Of a stretch of DNA of 64,000 bases, positions 1 to 7,639 are shown piece after piece. Source of the DNA: an uncultured Candidatus Melainabacteria bacterium. GTDB taxonomy: Bacteria > Cyanobacteriota > Vampirovibrionia > Gastranaerophilales > Gastranaerophilaceae. The translations under genes and the position numbers were made by a program. The notes below the pieces were generated by a model. That model ran no database searches. It was not told the DNA's origin and worked only from the letters and a program-made list of their open reading frames with translations. The DNA lies in the NCBI GenBank assembly GCA_934754775.1, contig CAKVIM010000002.1:124001-188000 (forward strand), in the 5' to 3' direction. The number at the start of each line of letters is the position of its first letter. Positions within the stretch are counted from its first letter, which is position 1.

Positions 1-704
1 TCCGGAAAAGGGAATTCCACATCATCTGGCCACGGAAAGTCAATCTCATCTGGGGCATCTATATCAATATCAATATCAGTATCGCCACCATCAACGTCTA
101 CGTCTGTATCACCACCATCAAAATCTGTATCTGAAACATCTACATCACCATCAGAAACATTCCCTATATTGATAGGGATTTCTCCACCTGCATAATGGAT
201 GAACGAATCGCCGACTTGAATATTCGCTCCATCAATTGCTCTTATTGAAGCATTATTAATCACATCCGAAGCATCATCCGGCAAAGATATAAATGGAACA
301 GCATCGTCTGTTGAAGTTGGAAGAGTACCTGCTTCTTGAACACCACCATTTTCAGTAAAAGTTACAGTATCTCCACTCGGTAAAATATGAGTATATTCTC
401 CGGTTTCCTCGTTCACAAGATTGTTCCCATCAAGAACAGTATTACCACCTGCTACAACACCCCCAGCCACCATAGACTCTTTCGCTGCATTTGGTACTTC
501 CTTAAAAAAAGTTTCATGAATCTTGCTCGCAGTATCCTTCATTTTGTTAGCTATTTTGCCCAAAGTATCAGTTGCACCCTGCGGCATATCCGAAGTGACA
601 TGAACAATTGTTGGGTTATAATATCCGGTGAATTTAGGTTTAGCCTTGAATGTTCTGCCATACGAATAACAATTTTGGATAGCAGGATTAATAGGTTGAA
701 TCAT
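1..704 (-). CDS. Asp-rich hypothetical protein with F-K leader (partial)
   Basis: The frame is open from an ATG at 704 to the window edge, so at least 234 codons are present and the C-terminus is missing. A GGAGG Shine-Dalgarno lies 6 bases before the ATG. The N-terminus carries the leader MIQPINPAIQ followed by RTFKAKPKF, like several other proteins here. The visible C-terminal part (roughly residues 185-230) is dominated by Asp-Gly and Asp-Ile repeats such as DVDGGDTDIDIDIDAPDE, which could bind calcium or form a flexible acidic stalk. There is no signal peptide or membrane helix in the visible part. I do not recognise a family. It faces away from the neighbouring minus-strand operon and has its own promoter. 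Confidence 0.8.
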   Translation of the reverse strand, partial: MIQPINPAIQNCYSYGRTFKAKPKFTGYYNPTIVHVTSDMPQGATDTLGKIANKMKDTASKIHETFFKEVPNAAKESMVAGGVVAGGNTVLDGNNLVNEETGEYTHILPSGDTVTFTENGGVQEAGTLPTSTDDAVPFISLPDDASDVINNASIRAIDGANIQVGDSFIHYAGGEIPINIGNVSDGDVDVSDTDFDGGDTDVDVDGGDTDIDIDIDAPDEIDFPWPDDVEFPFP

Positions 705-734
705 ATATACCTCCTTAATAAAAGCTTTTTATAA

Positions 735-763
735 ATGCTACGCTCAATAGATATATCTGTCAA
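735..763 (-). promoter_or_regulatory. Sigma-70-type promoter of the Asp-rich protein
   Basis: Read on the minus strand, TTGACA (763-758) is followed after 17 bases by TAGCAT (740-735). It lies about 31 bases upstream of the ATG at 704. The -35 is a perfect match and the -10 matches four of six. Confidence 0.55.
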
Positions 764-801
764 TATATATGTAAAGATATATGAAGATATAGCAAAAAAA
801 A

Positions 802-831
802 GGAGCGAAGGTGATAAATCGCCCTCGCTCC
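802..831 (-). terminator. Rho-independent terminator after serS
   Basis: A 13-bp stem with one mismatch (GGAGCGA arm at 802, loop TAAA) is flanked by an A-tract and a T-tract. It lies 20 bases beyond the serS stop on the minus strand. Confidence 0.8.
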
Positions 832-850
832 TTTTTTGAAATCTAATTAA

Positions 851-2113
851 CTAAATCTTATCAAATCCTGTGTATTTTCTCAAAACTTCAGGAATTATAA
901 TCGTTCCGTCTTCTTGTTGGAAGTTCTCAACAATTGCCGCAAAAGTTCTACCAACCGCCAAACCAGAACCGTTAATTGTATGAACAAATCTGATTTGACC
1001 GTCTTTTGTTCTGTATCTTGTATTACTTCTTCTTGCTTGGAAATCGCCATAATTAGAACAACTTGAAATTTCTTTATAAGCATTATAAGAAGGTAACCAA
1101 ACTTCCAAATCAAAGCACTTGTTAGCACTGAAACCGATATCAGCAGAGCAAAGTGCAACTCTTCTATATGGCAAGCCTAATTTTTCCAAACAAATTTCTG
1201 CGTCACGAGTCAATTTTTCGTGCTCTGCAGGGCTTGATTCCGGTGTTGTCAACTTAACCATTTCAACCTTATTAAATTGGTGAACTCTGATTAAACCTCT
1301 TGTATCTTTACCGGCAGAACCTGCTTCACGTCTAAAACATGGAGTATAAGCCGTCATATATTTTGGCAAATCATCTTCGCTTAAAATTTCACCGGAATAA
1401 ATATTTGTAACAGGAACTTCCGCAGTCGGAATCAAATACAAATCTTCATCAACGCATTTATACATATCTTCCGCAAACTTAGGCAATTGACCTGTACCTG
1501 TCATAGTTGCAGCATTTGCCATAAATGGAGGCAAGATTTCTTCGTATCCGTGTTCTTCTGTATGCAAATCCAAGAAGAATTGAATGATTGCACGTTCTAA
1601 TCTTGCACCCTTACCTCTATAAAGAGTAAATCTTGATTGCGAAATCTTTACACCACGTTCAAAATCAACAAGATTTTTTTCTTCACATAAATCCCAGTGA
1701 GCTTTAGCCTCAAAGTTAAATTTTGTTGGCTCGCCCCAATATTTAACAGGAATATTATCGTCTTCAGAAGCACCAATCGGAGTTGACTCATCAGGTGTAT
1801 TTGGAGTTCTTAAAAGCATATCTCTCTGAATATTGTCCAATTCCACCTGTTTTTCTTCCAAAGCCTTAACTTCGTCTCCGAGTTTACGAACTTCTTCTTG
1901 AATAGCGTCAGTATTTTCGCCATTCTTTTTCATCATACCGATTTTTTGCGACTCAGATTTTCTCTTAGCTCTGAGCTCATCTGCCTGAGCCTGAACTTTT
2001 CTTCTGTCTGCATCAATCGCAATAATAGTGTCGATTGACAATTCAGGGTTTCTTCTCTTCAAAAGTTCATTAATTTTTTCAGGATTTTCTCTAATCAATT
2101 TGATGTCTAACAT
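851..2113 (-). CDS. serS: Seryl-tRNA synthetase
   Basis: This class II enzyme charges tRNA-Ser with serine in the cytosol. The 420 residues match the usual length. The N-terminus [14 protein letters not shown] leads into the long antiparallel coiled-coil arm (about 30-100) that reads the tRNA. The class II core has motif 2 ([17 protein letters not shown], about 262-278) and motif 3 ([18 protein letters not shown], about 380-397). A GAGG Shine-Dalgarno precedes the ATG. It is the last gene of a minus-strand run after yidC and queA (49 bases from queA) and ends at a strong terminator. Confidence 0.97.
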   Translation of the reverse strand: MLDIKLIRENPEKINELLKRRNPELSIDTIIAIDADRRKVQAQADELRAKRKSESQKIGMMKKNGENTDAIQEEVRKLGDEVKALEEKQVELDNIQRDMLLRTPNTPDESTPIGASEDDNIPVKYWGEPTKFNFEAKAHWDLCEEKNLVDFERGVKISQSRFTLYRGKGARLERAIIQFFLDLHTEEHGYEEILPPFMANAATMTGTGQLPKFAEDMYKCVDEDLYLIPTAEVPVTNIYSGEILSEDDLPKYMTAYTPCFRREAGSAGKDTRGLIRVHQFNKVEMVKLTTPESSPAEHEKLTRDAEICLEKLGLPYRRVALCSADIGFSANKCFDLEVWLPSYNAYKEISSCSNYGDFQARRSNTRYRTKDGQIRFVHTINGSGLAVGRTFAAIVENFQQEDGTIIIPEVLRKYTGFDKI

Positions 2114-2162
2114 AATATTTCCTCGTATTCTAAAATCTATAAATCCAGTTTAGCACAAATAG

Positions 2163-3206
2163 TTAATCTATAAACATGCAGTCGCCATAGCTATAAAAAC
2201 GATATTTTTCTTTTATAGCTTCGTGATAAGCTTCAAAAATAAAATCTTTAGTAGCCAAAGCACTTACCAACATTAAAAGTGTCGACTTCGGCAAATGGAA
2301 ATTTGTAATCAATTTATCAATAACCTTAAACTCATAAGGCGGATAAATAAACAACTCAGAAGCACCCTTGCATGCCTGAATCCCGCCAAAAAGTTTATAA
2401 GCAGTTTCTAAAGTTCTAACGGTCGTAGTACCAACAGCCACAACTTTTTTACCAGCAGCCTTAGCTCTATTAATCAAATCAGCCGTCTCTTCTGATATCT
2501 CAAATGTCTCTGAATCCATATGATGGTCTAAAATATTATCACACTTAACCGGTCTAAAAGTCCCTATCCCGACATTCAATGTCACATATCCAATCTCGAC
2601 TCCTTTATCCGCAAGCTTTTTTAAAATATCCTGCGTAAAATGTAATCCTGCCGTCGGAGCCGCAACAGAACCTTCTTTTTGGGCATATACTGTCTGGTAG
2701 CGTTCAAAATCAAGCTTTTTAAGTTCTTCATTCGTCATTTTGCGTTCAATATAAGGCGGTAGCGGAATATTCCCAACCTTATGCAAAATCTCAAAAATAT
2801 CTCCTTCATAAATCATTCGCACAAGCCATTTACCATCATCCGGAAGAGGCATCAAAACTTCACAAGATAATTCATCCGCAATCTTAATAACGGTTCCGAC
2901 CCTTACACGCTTTGAAGGCTTAATCAAAACTTCCCACTGTCTATCTTCACGTTCCTTTAACAAAAATACTTCAATCTTTGCCCCCGTATCCTTGAACCCG
3001 TAAAGCCTTGCAGGAATAACTTTGGTATTATTCAAAATTAAAACATGGTTATCATCCAACAAGTCAACAATATCATAAAAATGTTTGTTTAAGATTTTAT
3101 GCTCAGCTCGATTAAGAACCATCATACGAGAATTCTCACGCTTGTCACTCGGACGCTGTGCAATCAATTCTTCCGGCAATTGATAATCAAATTCTGATAA
3201 TAACAT
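2163..3206 (-). CDS. queA: S-adenosylmethionine:tRNA ribosyltransferase-isomerase
   Basis: QueA transfers the ribosyl group of SAM to 7-aminomethyl-7-deazaguanine in tRNA, making epoxyqueuosine. The family N-terminus appears as MLLSEFDYQLPEELIAQRP, and the motifs GSVAAPTAGLHFT and NVGIGTFRPV are present. I start at 3206 (347 aa) because family members begin this way. An in-frame ATG six codons upstream (3224) adds MVWGIK and is possible but unlike the family. It lies 36-54 bases after yidC and is probably cotranscribed with yidC and serS. The other queuosine genes are not in the window. Confidence 0.94.
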   Translation of the reverse strand: MLLSEFDYQLPEELIAQRPSDKRENSRMMVLNRAEHKILNKHFYDIVDLLDDNHVLILNNTKVIPARLYGFKDTGAKIEVFLLKEREDRQWEVLIKPSKRVRVGTVIKIADELSCEVLMPLPDDGKWLVRMIYEGDIFEILHKVGNIPLPPYIERKMTNEELKKLDFERYQTVYAQKEGSVAAPTAGLHFTQDILKKLADKGVEIGYVTLNVGIGTFRPVKCDNILDHHMDSETFEISEETADLINRAKAAGKKVVAVGTTTVRTLETAYKLFGGIQACKGASELFIYPPYEFKVIDKLITNFHLPKSTLLMLVSALATKDFIFEAYHEAIKEKYRFYSYGDCMFID

Positions 3207-3260
3207 TTTAATACCCCATACCAAAGATATTGCCCTCTATTTAAGAGGGCATAACCTTAT

Positions 3261-4343
3261 TTATTTTTCCTTTATCTGCTTAGCATTAGCAACATCAATA
3301 TCGCTAACCTTAGCCTCTTTCTTTGCATCCTCAGCCTCTAGCTGTTTATTGATAATCAATGTTTGAACAACTTGGAAAATATTGCTTGAAATCAAGTAAA
3401 GTAAAACACCTGCCGGAATCGGAATGATAACAAACGTAAACGTCAACATAATCGGCATAAATGTATTCATTGATTTTTGCATAGCTGCTTGAGCAGGATC
3501 TTGTTGTGCAGACTTGTTCATTGCCATCATTGCTCTTTGTGAGAACACCATTGTTACCGCAAACAAAGCAATCAACAACAATACGTCATAATGGAATGAA
3601 GCTTTCATTTCCTTTGTAGGAATAGAGCTAATCAAGATACCGTCTTTTCTTACAAATTCCATAGTTTCAGATTCTTTTGTCTGAACATCTGTTACATCAA
3701 TCTCAGCTTTTTCAATCTGGTCAAGTTGACTGAACTTCAAGTTCAAACTATCTAAACTAACCTTGAAATCCGCAGGTTCACCAGGAGTTAACTCGCCTTG
3801 AACCTCTACAGCCTTCGTCGGTTTTTCAATCTTTACGTTCAACAAAGGCTCATCAACACCCTTCAAATAAACCTTCGCACTCTTACCTGCCATAAATGTA
3901 TCATATTTTGAAACACCCAAAACTCCGTCATGAGAAACTCCTGCCGTGGTCTTTAAAGTAGCGTCCAATCTATTAATAAATAAAAACTGAGAATCACCAG
4001 CCATTTGGATAAATTGTGGGCTCATCAAAGTTGAGTACAACAAAATGAAAATAGGCATCTGTATCAACAGCGGAAAACACCCGGCCATCGGGTTAAATTT
4101 GTGTTCTTTATAGAACTCCATCATCTTTTGTTGCATAACTTGAGGATTGCTCTTATAGCGTTCCTGTATTGCCTTCATCTTTGGCTGCAACAACTGCATT
4201 GTTCTCATAGAACGTTGTTGTGACAAACCTAATGGCCACATTGCCGCTCTAACAATTACAGTCAGTAATATAATCCCTATACCATAGCTCCCCGCAACAG
4301 AAAGCATTTTTAAAACGTCGATAGTTAGTGTTGTAAAATCCAT
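3261..4343 (-). CDS. yidC: Membrane protein insertase YidC/Oxa1/Alb3
   Basis: YidC inserts and folds inner-membrane proteins. The core has helices at about 18-37, 88-105, 253-270, 295-312 and 317-330, the conserved arginine in LTVIVRAAMWPL, and the coiled cytosolic hairpin after it. The N-terminal periplasmic P1 domain of proteobacterial YidC is absent. Instead about 130 residues (125-245), predicted beta-rich and without membrane segments, are inserted between the second and third helices. Met-rich stretches (QRAMMAMN, QAAMQKSMN) follow. The Shine-Dalgarno is GGGAAG. rnpA and rpmH, its usual neighbours, are not adjacent. It heads a yidC-queA-serS run. Confidence 0.93.
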   Translation of the reverse strand: MDFTTLTIDVLKMLSVAGSYGIGIILLTVIVRAAMWPLGLSQQRSMRTMQLLQPKMKAIQERYKSNPQVMQQKMMEFYKEHKFNPMAGCFPLLIQMPIFILLYSTLMSPQFIQMAGDSQFLFINRLDATLKTTAGVSHDGVLGVSKYDTFMAGKSAKVYLKGVDEPLLNVKIEKPTKAVEVQGELTPGEPADFKVSLDSLNLKFSQLDQIEKAEIDVTDVQTKESETMEFVRKDGILISSIPTKEMKASFHYDVLLLIALFAVTMVFSQRAMMAMNKSAQQDPAQAAMQKSMNTFMPIMLTFTFVIIPIPAGVLLYLISSNIFQVVQTLIINKQLEAEDAKKEAKVSDIDVANAKQIKEK

Positions 4344-4378
4344 GTTCTCTTCCCTAAGTTATTCTAGTGTCATATAAA

Positions 4379-4396
4379 AGTGTACTCACGTACACT
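4379..4396. promoter_or_regulatory. Inverted repeat at the predicted yidC start site
   Basis: AGTGTAC and GTACACT flank four bases (TCAC). The repeat lies 36-53 bases upstream of the yidC ATG and just downstream of the predicted -10, the position of a repressor operator. The protein that binds is unknown. Confidence 0.4.
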
Positions 4397-4400
4397 CTTC

Positions 4401-4429
4401 AAAATACTTTAAATATACAGTCAAGTCAA
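4401..4429 (-). promoter_or_regulatory. Predicted promoter of yidC-queA-serS
   Basis: On the minus strand, TTGACT (4429-4424) is followed after 17 bases by TATTTT (4406-4401). The repeat mosaic begins immediately upstream of it at about 4433. Confidence 0.4.
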
Positions 4430-4432
4430 GAA

Positions 4433-4650
4433 GGGGTAAATGTATTTGGCTGGGCGAGGGACTACGGGTTGGGCGTGGGGAAATGAGAGGGGGGTAAATG
4501 AAACTAGTTGGGCGAAGGACTACTAGCTTAACGCAAAAAAGGGGGGGGGGTAAATGTATTTGGTTGGGCGAGGGACTACGGGTTGGGCATGGGGAACGGG
4601 GGGGGTAAATGTATTTGGTTGGGCGTGGGGCTACTAATTGGGAGTAAGGA
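4433..4650 (+). repeat. Four tandem ~55-bp G-rich units (family F5)
   Basis: Four imperfect units begin at about 4433, 4492, 4548 and 4603. Each starts GGGTAAATG and continues TTGGGCG, GGGACTAC and GGGTTGGGC. Runs of up to ten G separate some units. Two or three related units occur in the opposite orientation at 21484-21600. The gene-free stretch 4344-4973 consists of this array, an F2-type arm and an F3 palindrome. I see no coding sequence in it. Confidence 0.8.
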
Positions 4651-4690
4651 GTGAATGGAAAATTGAAAATGGAAAGTGGAAAGTGGTTTA
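4651..4690 (+). repeat. Fragment of F2 palindrome arm
   Basis: The stretch repeats GGAAAATTGAAAATGG and GGAAAGTGG. The same words form the arms of the palindromic element at 48728-48865, and they also follow the G-rich array at 21430-21455 (reverse strand). The order F5, F2, F3 is kept at both compound loci. Confidence 0.6.
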
Positions 4691-4696
4691 TAATTT

Positions 4697-4872
4697 TTAC
4701 CCTAACGGGGTGAACCCTCACCCCACCCCTCTCCAGATGGAGCGACCAGCGAACAGAGAGCTGAAGCGTGAGCGTGCTCGTTTAACGTGAGCTGGTCAAG
4801 AGAGAGGGAGCAGTCGTTCGTGAGCTGTGCGAACGTTACGAATGCGGGTGAGGTTTCATCCCGCAAGGGTAA
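4697..4872. repeat. Imperfect palindromic element (family F3)
   Basis: The left end TTACCCTAACGGGGTGAAC pairs with the right end, whose complement reads TTACCCTTGCGGGATGAAA, over about 35 bases. The interior (4740-4830) holds further short inverted words around GAGCGACCAGC. A related copy lies at 21347-21420 and a fragment at 55620-55665. Confidence 0.7.
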
Positions 4873-4973
4873 TTTTTTAAAACCACCCAACACAAATCTA
4901 ACATTTTCCACTTACATTCAATTACGAAATAAGTCGAAATTTCAAATCAGTCTACCTTTAAATAATTAGAGAA

Positions 4974-5462
4974 TTAGTTTTCTTCTTTACTAGTACTGCT
5001 CAAAGAGTTCAATCTTCTTGCAGGGTCTGTAATATGAGTAATTCTCAATCCAAAGTTATCTTCAATAACAACAACTTCACCATAAGCAATCAATTTGCCG
5101 TTAGCGTACAATTCTACCGGCTCACCGGCAGCTTTGTTCAAAGTTACAATTGAACCTTTTGTAAGTTCCAAAACTTTTTTAATAGGAAGTTCTGTTTTAC
5201 CTAATTCTACAGTGAGTTGAAGTTTTACATCCAACAAAATATTCAAGTTCTGGTTAGCCGGTCCTTGAACTTGATCCAAATCTTCAAAGGACGCAAACTG
5301 AACCGGTTGAACAGTCACAGTCTTATCTTCATGAGCATCTTCATGTTCAGCTCCCACAGAGGTTTCCAGACCGCTTGTAAAATCATCGGGTGTTGATGAC
5401 AAACTATCATCATTTGATAATTCGTTTTCGTTATTAATATCTTTCATATCATCATCCAACAT
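4974..5462 (-). CDS. fliN: Flagellar motor switch protein FliN
   Basis: FliN forms the lower part of the cytoplasmic C-ring with FliM and helps export-substrate docking. The C-terminal SpoA domain (about 85-160) has the typical run LDVKLQLTVELGKTELPIKK and LTKGSIVTLNK, ending in ITHITDPARRLNSL. The first 80 residues are acidic and low in complexity. The start is ATG at 5462, 12 bases after the fliM stop, so the two are cotranscribed. There is no CheC-like phosphatase part, so this is FliN rather than FliY. Confidence 0.93.
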   Translation of the reverse strand: MLDDDMKDINNENELSNDDSLSSTPDDFTSGLETSVGAEHEDAHEDKTVTVQPVQFASFEDLDQVQGPANQNLNILLDVKLQLTVELGKTELPIKKVLELTKGSIVTLNKAAGEPVELYANGKLIAYGEVVVIEDNFGLRITHITDPARRLNSLSSTSKEEN

Positions 5463-5474
5463 CTCAAAACCTCT

Positions 5475-6455
5475 CTAAAAATAGTTCCTTAATAATTCAT
5501 GCATTTCGTCATACACATCTGTTATTTTAACACAAATTTTGTCTTTTAAAGTCCCCGGACGTGCAAAAAATTTCTTCTCGCCATTGACTTTAACAATCAA
5601 ATCATCCTGAACCTTGTTATCAAGCTTAATAATATCACCTTCAGACAGTTGTAAAAAATCATCAAGCGTAATATTACACTGTCCAAATTGCACCCTTACA
5701 TCTACGTTTGAAGTATTGATTTTAGAAATCATCTTCATTCTTTCATCATTTGATGCAACCAAACCTTTTGTCTGGAAGATATGTTGTGTGCTAAGGTGTC
5801 CCAATACAGTTTCCAACACCGGATAAGGGAAGCACAAGCTGAACAGACCAAAGTGTTTGCCCTGAATTTGAACTTCGAAAGTCAAAAGTGCAACGATTTC
5901 ACCTGCTGTTGCAACCTGAATTGATTGATAGTTATCATCAAGGCTAATAAATTTCCCTGAAACAGGAATAATAGCATTCCAAGAATCTTCCAAAGATTTA
6001 ATAATAATATTTATAACCTTCTTAGCCAACGCTTTTTCTATATCCGTAAGCTCTCTTGTTTGAGTATCAATAGCACCGACACCGCCAAGCATTCTATTTA
6101 CGATACAAGATATAACCTCAAAGCTTATACCCAAAAGAACCTGACCTGAAAGAGGCTCGAACTCAAACACACCAACACTTATCGGTGATGGCATTGAACG
6201 AACAAATTCTTCATAGGTCAATTGGTCGACAGAAACAATTTCAATTTCGACACGCATACGCAAATAACCGCTCAAGACAAGCGAAACTGCCTTTGAGAAT
6301 TCTCTGTGAATATCTCTCAAAGCTCTCAAGTTATCTTTTGAAAATTTATCAGGACGGCGGAAGTTATATAATTTATAACTCTTATGCTCCGGATCCGTAT
6401 AATCTTCATCAATATCTTGCATGTCTATTAAATTGTCGTTGCTATTTTCTGTCAT
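5475..6455 (-). CDS. fliM: Flagellar motor switch protein FliM
   Basis: FliM is the C-ring subunit that receives CheY-P and contacts FliG. The 326 residues match the family. The middle CheC-like domain starts around residue 45 (DNLRALRDIHREFSKAVS), and the C-terminal SpoA domain (about 245-320) contains VRVQFGQCNITLDDFLQL. The N-terminal LIDMQDIDEDY could be the CheY-P binding segment, slightly different from the usual LSQxEIDALL. The Shine-Dalgarno is TAGGGA. It sits between fliL and fliN. Confidence 0.95.
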   Translation of the reverse strand: MTENSNDNLIDMQDIDEDYTDPEHKSYKLYNFRRPDKFSKDNLRALRDIHREFSKAVSLVLSGYLRMRVEIEIVSVDQLTYEEFVRSMPSPISVGVFEFEPLSGQVLLGISFEVISCIVNRMLGGVGAIDTQTRELTDIEKALAKKVINIIIKSLEDSWNAIIPVSGKFISLDDNYQSIQVATAGEIVALLTFEVQIQGKHFGLFSLCFPYPVLETVLGHLSTQHIFQTKGLVASNDERMKMISKINTSNVDVRVQFGQCNITLDDFLQLSEGDIIKLDNKVQDDLIVKVNGEKKFFARPGTLKDKICVKITDVYDEMHELLRNYF

Positions 6456-6461
6456 TTGTCC

Positions 6462-7067
6462 CTACTGAATAATAAATTGACCGAAACTTACCCTAAGCAC
6501 TTCTCTTTCGCCACCAAGGATAGAATTAATATCATTTGTAATTTGTTCTTTAGCAAGCTCTTTACCTGCAGCTGTTGAAAGTTCTGCAGAAGTTTTGCTT
6601 GACAAATTAGTAATAACAGCATCTCTGATTGCAGGCTTAAACTGATTCATTTCTTTTTGAATAGCTTCCATCGGGTCAGCAGCAGGTGCAGCTTCTCCGT
6701 GACCACCATGCCCGCCACCGCCTTTTTCCGCAGTTGCATCAGGAAAGTCTGTATCTTTTTTCGTAACTTCAATTGCTACGTTTACTTTCAAATATTTTTT
6801 CTGTGCTTCATCACACAAGTTTAAAATAAAATCGCCTAAGTCAACGATAATGCCTTTTTGAACTTCATCTTCATCGCCTTCTTCATCTCCCAACTCTTCT
6901 TGTGAAGGTGAAATTGTGCTGATTTTTTGGCTTATAAGATTTTCCATTATTACATAATTAACGCCGGCAAATACGATAAACATGATTACGATTGAAGCTA
7001 ATGTCAAAATCAAAAGCTTTGTTAAATCTTGTTGTTTGCCATCTCCGGCTTTTTCATTTTCAGCCAT
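6462..7067 (-). CDS. fliL: Flagellar basal body-associated protein FliL
   Basis: FliL is a single-pass inner-membrane protein around the stator. One helix (about residues 16-40, LLILTLASIVIMFIVFAGV) is followed by a periplasmic domain with the family motif DLGDFILNLCD. Around 125-140 a Gly-His-rich insert (GGGGHGGHGEAAP) interrupts the domain and could bind metal. I start at ATG 7067 (201 aa), with GGAG six bases upstream. A GTG four codons earlier is less likely because that would place it over the ribosome-binding site. It begins one base after the preceding stop, so coupling is likely. Confidence 0.92.
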   Translation of the reverse strand: MAENEKAGDGKQQDLTKLLILTLASIVIMFIVFAGVNYVIMENLISQKISTISPSQEELGDEEGDEDEVQKGIIVDLGDFILNLCDEAQKKYLKVNVAIEVTKKDTDFPDATAEKGGGGHGGHGEAAPAADPMEAIQKEMNQFKPAIRDAVITNLSSKTSAELSTAAGKELAKEQITNDINSILGGEREVLRVSFGQFIIQ

Positions 7068-7068
7068 A

Positions 7069-7569
7069 CTATTCTCCACTTATACTACTTAGTATTATTA
7101 TATCAACTCTGCCCGAAGATTTACCACCATTATTTGATGTATTTATATCAGGCATAAATTCCCCATAACCTACCGAATAAATCCTGTCGGAACTTATTTT
7201 GGGCACTCCGCACAAAAATGCGTCCTCTATCTTGCCCGCAATTACACTCGAAAATTCCCAATTCCTAATATTCATTCCCTCGGGAACTTTATTCGTATGC
7301 ACCTCTATTATAACAGGATTTTTTATTTTTGCCAAAAAATATTCTATACACTTGATTTTTGAATAAACATCAAGCGAGAGAGCATGGTATTCCGCCTTAG
7401 GATTTTTGAGTTCAAATCTAAAAACCGTTCCTCTTATCTCATGCAAAACAGTTATACCATAACATTCTTCAACAGACTTGGCGGCATAATTTATATCAAG
7501 CGGGAAAAATTCTTCTGCTCGGACATAGTTTGAAATAATAAGTATTAATATTATTATTAAATATTTCAT
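7069..7569 (-). CDS. Periplasmic OmpA/MotB-C-like protein of the flagellar operon
   Basis: The protein has an N-terminal signal peptide (MKYLIIILILIISNYVRA) and then about 150 periplasmic residues. The C-terminal half resembles the peptidoglycan-binding OmpA/MotB fold: VIIEVHTNKVP, NIRNWEFSSVIAGKI and RIYSVGYGEFMP, closing with GRVDIIIL. It stands where motB would be, directly before fliL-fliM-fliN, but lacks the stator helix with its conserved Asp and the plug. It may anchor FliL or the stator to peptidoglycan. Family membership rests on motif pattern only. Confidence 0.7.
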   Translation of the reverse strand: MKYLIIILILIISNYVRAEEFFPLDINYAAKSVEECYGITVLHEIRGTVFRFELKNPKAEYHALSLDVYSKIKCIEYFLAKIKNPVIIEVHTNKVPEGMNIRNWEFSSVIAGKIEDAFLCGVPKISSDRIYSVGYGEFMPDINTSNNGGKSSGRVDIIILSSISGE

Positions 7570-7604
7570 ATCCGAATAATTAACCGATTTATTAATAAAA
7601 TAAA

Positions 7605-7633
7605 TTGGAACTTCGGGTTAATTGTAATATAAT
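7605..7633 (+). promoter_or_regulatory. Promoter predicting a leaderless histidine-kinase mRNA
   Basis: TTGGAA (7605-7610), 17 bases, then TATAAT (7628-7633). Six bases later comes the ATG at 7640, where transcription should start. No Shine-Dalgarno is present. Confidence 0.65.
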
Positions 7634-7639
7634 ATTGTT

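Noticed and set aside
4433..4650. CRISPR array
   Set aside because: Units are adjacent, differ from one another, and have no distinct spacers of even length. No cas genes are nearby.
4386..4721. Open frame on the minus strand with Pro-Thr-Arg-rich repeats
   Set aside because: It is a translation of the tandem G-rich repeat units, has no ribosome-binding site and no family.
4702..4969. Short frames on both strands in the F3 palindrome
   Set aside because: They arise from the repeat element and its flank. The repetitive composition and lack of start signals argue against coding.
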